DNA of 50,035 nt from Gamarada debralockiae (Eukaryota; Ascomycota; Leotiomycetes; Helotiales; Hyphodiscaceae), in the NCBI GenBank assembly GCA_002803225.1, contig NXFV01001463.1, positions 1 to 50,035 of the forward strand, given 5' to 3'. The notes below the pieces were generated by a model that saw only the letters and a list, made by a program, of their open reading frames with translations, made no database searches and had not been told where the DNA came from. Position 1 is the first letter of the stretch; each line of letters starts with the position of its first letter. Made by a program: the position numbers and the translations under genes. Shown one piece after another: positions 45,707 through 50,035 of the stretch.

Positions 45707-46111
45707 CCGGGGAAGGTCATTGCAACGCGTTCTCAAACGTCCTCGACCACCACAGGACAACTTCACAGAGTTCGATTCGCGGAGCCACAACGCCCAACTG
45801 TTCAACACCAGTTCCCAGACACGTATGGCCACTTCTTCCATCTCGATTTGGAATCTCCAACTCCGGACGATACCTACAGTTCCCTACCGAAGTACAATGA
45901 AGTCTTGTCAGATTCTACAACGCAATTCGATGTTTACCCGCCGTCGCCCACGAAAGAAGCTCTATTGCGATCTCAAACACAGACACGTTGGCGCGCTTTT
46001 GCTCGGGAAATTGGTCTTGAATGGGATCTATGCCTTTTCACCAAAGCCCAAAGGAGTGAAGAGGGTTATAAGAAAACTGTGATTTCGAGGTGGGCGGCAA
46101 TACTGCTGTAA
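45707..46111 (+). CDS. Unidentified, probably spliced protein (3' part)
   Basis: A frame open from 45707 to a stop at 46111 encodes a plausible protein (TYGHFFHLDLESPTPDD; YSSLPKYNEVLSDS; RWRAFAREIGLEWD). No ATG stands at its beginning, so a 5' exon in another frame is likely, perhaps one starting in the repeated segment near 45605. I cannot fix the splice. No known family was recognised. It might be a pseudogene. Confidence 0.35.
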   Translation, partial: PGKVIATRSQTSSTTTGQLHRVRFAEPQRPTVQHQFPDTYGHFFHLDLESPTPDDTYSSLPKYNEVLSDSTTQFDVYPPSPTKEALLRSQTQTRWRAFAREIGLEWDLCLFTKAQRSEEGYKKTVISRWAAILL

Positions 46112-46913
46112 ATGCGACAAATATCGCAAATACGATAGTACAAAATTTTGTCCTTGCAAGCACGAACGGTGCGATGATTATAAACGGCGCTAACGGCGAA
46201 GCAGGAGCACGATGCTGATGATACCAATTGAATTCCGGTATTTTCAAAACATACTGGGACTGTAACAATATATTGTACATACGTTCATTTGTCATAGGCG
46301 CTCATTCAGATACAAATTTTGAGGCTTTTTTCTCTCTCCAAAGTGGCCTGAATTCCCCCTATAGGTTAGAACACGAGCTTTAGGGATCTCTCCCCTTCAG
46401 ACGTGCAGTAAGTTAGTATCGTGTTGATCAGGTAAGCCATTAATGTACACTCTTGGACTAAGGAAGTGAGCCCCGTTGACCTACTTTAGCGTGAGATCTG
46501 CCTGAAGTGTTGTCGATGATACGGTGCGATCCTAATAAATGCCAGGTCTCTGCTCTTATCCTAGAGACTACTTTTCATGTCATGTCTGCCTCAAACTCGT
46601 GACTTTAGAAGCAGCCATTGGGATATTCTTTTTAACATTGACCATTGCCTGTTCATTGCAATCATTTACTTCATACCTATCCAACTTTATCTCGATCAGA
46701 AGGCTGTGATTGCGGAACAATGCTCAAGAGATCCAGTCTCATCGGTAAGCAAGATCAATAACGTAATAAACCGTTTCTAACTACCACTACCTGGAAGCAG
46801 ATACACATGACAGATCGTCTTCAGCCCCCCCCCGAACTCAAATTTGGGCAAACAGGTGGCCGGGGAACGAATGGCTACTAAGGACGCAGAAGCACGAAGG
46901 AAGAGTAACTAGC
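46112..46913. other. Intergenic, AT-rich, nothing recognised
   Basis: No convincing gene. A run of nine C lies at about 46825. Confidence 0.4.
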
Positions 46914-47071
46914 TGCGTCGAGAAGTTCGGCAAAGGAGCAGGCAGTATTGCTGTCAATGTGAAGATCACCAAGGTTCGGACAAGAATGATGCTTGTATTA
47001 TCTGTGAGCACAGGCGTAAAGGGCGCTCAGATTGTATAGCTTCATGTTCAAAGTGGATAGCAATCTTATAA
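46914..47071 (+). pseudogene. Relic of a zinc-ribbon fragment
   Basis: Between TAG at about 46911 and TAA at 47069 one frame reads a Cys-rich fragment with YCCQCEDHQG, CIICEHRRKGRSDC and a final CSKW. The paired C-x2-C motifs resemble the zinc-ribbon segment (WWKCCGG ... CPGCGHEICDSC) in NACHT protein B. It is too short to stand alone and has no start codon. Confidence 0.35.
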
Positions 47072-47236
47072 ACAGAGAAATACAATGAGATCCGAGGGGA
47101 ATATATTCAGAAGCCTGCTCATATATATTGTGGTTGCTTTGGATAGGGTACAGCCGTCTCTTGTACTGTACAAAAGTTGGTGATATGATCCCGGCAACCT
47201 TTTCATCACCCTCTCCTTGATTTCTTTCCAGATCAT

Positions 47237-47575
47237 TCATTGCCCGCAACAGCTAGGTTTCCATTGATTAATCTTAGCTGCATTAAGAGATTTTTGGTAA
47301 TGCCCTTGCTCCCTTCTGTCGAGCCGACCATTCGTATATATTCCTCCCGAGCGCCAGCAAGATAGCACTTGCCTGTCAACCGGGTGCTTGACTTCAGCTT
47401 TCATACAGATTATGTCTACTTGGGCGCGTGCTGAGTACAAGAGAGTGTTTTCATCCTTCGACAATTTGAGAGACATAGCCATTGTCAAGGCAACTTGAAG
47501 CCTTGTCAAGAAAAAGGTTATGATGCACAGGGCGTTCCCCTTGGCACTAAATCGACAAACTATACTATCGGACAT
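47237..47575 (-). CDS. Doubtful hypothetical protein
   Basis: A 112-residue frame begins at ATG 47575 (MSDSIVCRFSAKGNALCIITFFLTRLQVALTMAM by pieces). The first half looks protein-like, with a helix and a run of charged residues; the end does not. No family, intron or partner was recognised. Confidence 0.25.
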   Translation of the reverse strand: MSDSIVCRFSAKGNALCIITFFLTRLQVALTMAMSLKLSKDENTLLYSARAQVDIICMKAEVKHPVDRQVLSCWRSGGIYTNGRLDRREQGHYQKSLNAAKINQWKPSCCGQ

Positions 47576-48579
47576 GTCTGGTAGGTAGCTTGCCCTTCGT
47601 ATGCGCTATGAACTGCTGCTGACATGGTATAAGCCCAAAATGGCCAGATTTTCTCACAACGGACCTCGGTCTAGCACCGACACGGCCGAAGAGAGGTAAT
47701 TCCCCATAGAGTTCCGCAGGGTCAGCGTATACCCAAGACGGCGATGCCTACGAGGACCTTCCTTGCTTTTGACAGTTGGCCATGGGTAGCCTTCGATTCT
47801 TAAGATCTCATTGAGTCAAGGCAATGCTGCGGAGACATCATGGCTTGTATGCAGGATATCGTCGATCGAATAAGATACAGTTGAACGAGAAGCCGATGTG
47901 CACTATGTTGTAGGAAAGATATATGCGGCCCCCTAATCTGGCCATCTATGCCAAAGTGAAAAGACATGCATGCTCTATAATCGCGCGTATTCGTGGTTGG
48001 CTACGGGTCGGGAGCACATAGTATAATCGAAGACGGCAGGTCCGCTTTATCAGAGACAAAGTAAAGCCTGAGACAGCAGCCATGCATTGTTGAATGATGC
48101 CTGGCCAAAGTCATGGAAGCCGCAGCGCTCTCGCAGATCTGCTTGATGAGGGCATCTGTTGGTGGTGTGTAATAACGAGGGTGGTATATACGTGGCAAAG
48201 TCCAGACATGGGCTCGTCAGTAGCGCGGTTCGTGTTTGATAGAGTTGATGTGACTATGCGAGTTAGTTCTGTAAATATTATCCATGTCTCGAAACTGGTT
48301 GAAAATAACGAAGCGCGATGCCAAAGTTTGAAGTCGGTACATTGTGTATTACAGAAAATGCGAAGCAGAAAATGACATAGTGTTCCAGAAGCTAAATCGA
48401 ACGTGGGTTTTCATTCCGAGACTGTAGTGTATAGAATGAGCATTTTAGGGCTACTCAACTATTCAGCGTAGCGGGAGTTCCGTTCCTGAACGATATGCTG
48501 GATATGGCGTCAAAGGATCCTAGTAACATTTTAATATCAGTATTCATAAGACGAGGCAGGTGTAATCCCGGGTGTTAGT
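47576..48579. other. Intergenic, nothing recognised
   Basis: Frames on both strands are short and without family features. Confidence 0.4.
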
Positions 48580-49728
48580 TTAAGAAGGGAATAGATAGAA
48601 AATACTAGCCATTAGTTCAGCAGGTCCTCCTTTAGTCACTATATATCTCGTCTCCCAATCCTCACTTTTAGTAAGGAAACAATAGTACAACCAGTCAAAG
48701 ACTTTGGGGAGCGGAATAGTAATCTCTCCTTCAAAGCCGGACAAATCTCCTTCGGTCGGGACAGGCGCTAAAACGTCGTAGTCCGGATTAATAGCTCTCA
48801 GGGACAATGTATCTCGCCACGGGTCCGGATCTCCGGGGGCCTTGGCTCGGTATCGAGTCTTTGACGATATGATGGGGTGGTTTAGAACTACCTTGTCCAC
48901 TACCAAAAAGCAGTCTGTCGCTATGCGGTTAGGGATCTCGTCCCGCTCCCTCATAGTCTTGAATCGTTGCCGCAAAGCGCCAACATCCGCCCCCTCAAGT
49001 GACGGATCAGAAACCAAGACCGGCTGGTGCGTAGGACTTAGGTTGGCTGCTCTTCTCCAACACTGACCAAGCTGCGTTATCCCAGTAGCGCCGTAAATCC
49101 CCCGGAACACTTGCCATTTCTGTTCCGTTTCCTCGCCGTACGCGGTCCGGAAAATAACAAAGCCCCATCGAGGCAGCTTTGCGTCACACATGTCGTGCAA
49201 CCATTGAGGTCGAGCTGCCTTCAATTTCGCCGCCTGGGCCGCGGCTCGTTCTTGTCGCTTCTGCGCGCTCCGCTCGCTCCTGACCTGGTCGAAAGCCTTA
49301 GAGCGGTTGTACGCACGGCGGTACACTTCATTGTCGTAGTCATTAGCCAAGAGGCCGCGGACTTGCTGGGCAAGCGTATACTCGTCATGGAGGAGGTCAA
49401 AAACCCAAAAGGGATTTATGCCACTGTTGGGGACATTCACATCATAGCGCGCGCCGCGGATGATGACGTCGGTCTCGGCCTCGGTGAGCGTGTCTGGACT
49501 GGCCATGACCTTGTCCTTGAGTTCTGCCATTGTGAGGCCGACCTTCTCTCGGCAGAGACGGTCCTCTTCATCGGGCGGGGCACGCAGGTATATCTGGTTC
49601 CTCTCAGCCCGCGTGACGGAAGCGGGATCTGCGGCTGCTGCAATGCGCTCGTGCAGTGCCTTTTGCTCCGCCGTCATTCTGGTCTGAGGGGAGTGAGGGA
49701 CGGGACGGTGCACATTGCTGCTGGCCAT
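48580..49728 (-). CDS. Uncharacterised fungal-specific protein (382 residues)
   Basis: A single uninterrupted frame; the start is the ATG at 49728 (MASSNVHRPV), because upstream in-frame codons contain no ATG. Residues ~20-90 form a charged helical region (MTAEQKALHERIAAAADPASVTRAERN). A basic coiled stretch follows at ~150-180 (RSERSAQKRQERAAAQAAKLKAARPQW). A globular part then has the pattern RWGFVIFRTAYGEETEQKW, TDCFLVVDKVVLNH and FDWLYYCFL. The Trp-Gly-Phe-x-x-x-Arg-Thr start of that segment is common in lineage-expanded filamentous-fungus proteins of unknown function. No catalytic motif was seen. Confidence 0.75.
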   Translation of the reverse strand: MASSNVHRPVPHSPQTRMTAEQKALHERIAAAADPASVTRAERNQIYLRAPPDEEDRLCREKVGLTMAELKDKVMASPDTLTEAETDVIIRGARYDVNVPNSGINPFWVFDLLHDEYTLAQQVRGLLANDYDNEVYRRAYNRSKAFDQVRSERSAQKRQERAAAQAAKLKAARPQWLHDMCDAKLPRWGFVIFRTAYGEETEQKWQVFRGIYGATGITQLGQCWRRAANLSPTHQPVLVSDPSLEGADVGALRQRFKTMRERDEIPNRIATDCFLVVDKVVLNHPIISSKTRYRAKAPGDPDPWRDTLSLRAINPDYDVLAPVPTEGDLSGFEGEITIPLPKVFDWLYYCFLTKSEDWETRYIVTKGGPAELMASIFYLFPS

Positions 49729-49980
49729 ATTGACAGTCTTCTGTGGAGGGATCCTTCCAAATTGTGTGTTTGCTTGAAAAGGGGGACTGATGGTTTCATT
49801 GGGTACGCAACCATTCACTAACACGCTCCCACGTGACCCAGCAATTACAAGCCGTGTGTCAGATTTATGGTCTAGTGGGGCAGGTCAGGGTCACGTGGAC
49901 GCTAGTAAAAGAGCTTCAGGGAAGCGATATTTCAGGTGTACTTGACTTAATTCTTGTTACAGTTCAATCTGCGGTAGAGC

Positions 49981-49996
49981 CTGTATATATAGAGCT
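49981..49996 (-). promoter_or_regulatory. Possible TATA box upstream of the gene at 48580-49728
   Basis: CTATATATACAG on the minus strand lies about 255 bases before the ATG at 49728. The rest of 49729-50035 shows no gene. The assignment is weak because the motif could also serve a plus-strand gene beyond the window. Confidence 0.3.
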
Positions 49997-50035
49997 CTGT
50001 ACAGCTCATACATATGTACCTTACGGACGAGTCTA

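Noticed and set aside
49111..49821. 236-residue plus-strand frame
   Set aside because: Antisense to the uninterrupted 382-residue gene, which has the better coding character.
1..50035. Frequent CACGTG and TCACGTGA sites in intergenic DNA
   Set aside because: About a dozen CACGTG sites is near chance for 50 kb. The 8-base form is somewhat commoner than chance but two copies are in the LTRs and the rest show no consistent position.
1..50035. CRISPR arrays, rRNA and tRNA genes
   Set aside because: No regularly spaced repeats of CRISPR type, no rRNA-like stretches and no convincing tRNA cloverleaf were seen by eye.

Overview
The window is nuclear DNA of a filamentous ascomycete (Pezizomycotina). 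The genes have short introns of about 45-80 bases with CTAAC/CTGAC-type branch points. There is a FACT subunit gene, a TRI12-type efflux pump, fungal NACHT-ankyrin (NLR-like) genes, and a retroelement whose lesions look like repeat-induced point mutation (RIP). Leotiomycetes is my guess for the class and is not demonstrated. All gene models are hand-spliced from the raw sequence. Layout: 1-6422 is an almost complete Ty3/gypsy chromovirus with near-identical LTRs but 24 internal in-frame TAG/TAA codons. It is followed by AT-rich repeats (6423-7132), a decayed STAND N-terminal-domain gene (about 7270-8250, minus), a caspase-like gene (8648-10801, minus) and a DUF1772 membrane protein (11277-11911, plus). 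The most notable feature is a three-gene cassette present twice in mirror orientation. Block A (12161-19170) reads: small-protein gene (minus), NACHT-ankyrin gene (minus), Zn2Cys6-ankyrin gene (plus). Block B (28020-36052) reads: Zn2Cys6-ankyrin gene (minus), NACHT-ankyrin gene (plus), small-protein gene (plus). A third, broken small-protein copy follows at 36955-37392. In both blocks the two ankyrin genes are divergent across about 0.6 kb, and the small gene lies downstream of the NACHT gene on the same strand. Four upstream regions of cassette genes carry clusters of TTCGCAA/GCGATCGC-like motifs. Between the blocks lie an ordinary NTF2/RRM (G3BP-like) gene (20191-21931), a TRI12-type MFS transporter (23797-25853) and a broken four-helix membrane protein gene (25935-26602). 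Right of block B are housekeeping or single genes: POB3 (37609-39492, minus), a small conserved-looking protein (40416-40935, minus), an Acl4-like TPR protein (42091-43890, plus), some uncertain ORFs and relics (44.5-47.6 kb), and an uncharacterised fungal protein (48580-49728, minus). How the genes may work together is inference. NACHT-ankyrin proteins with interchangeable N-terminal domains, a nearby caspase-like gene, a decayed STAND N-domain and many broken copies resemble a fungal NLR-type recognition or programmed-cell-death locus. In each cassette a putative DNA-binding or zinc-cluster ankyrin protein is divergently paired with the STAND receptor, and a small protein with a Cys/His-rich start follows. 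No function is proven by sequence alone.
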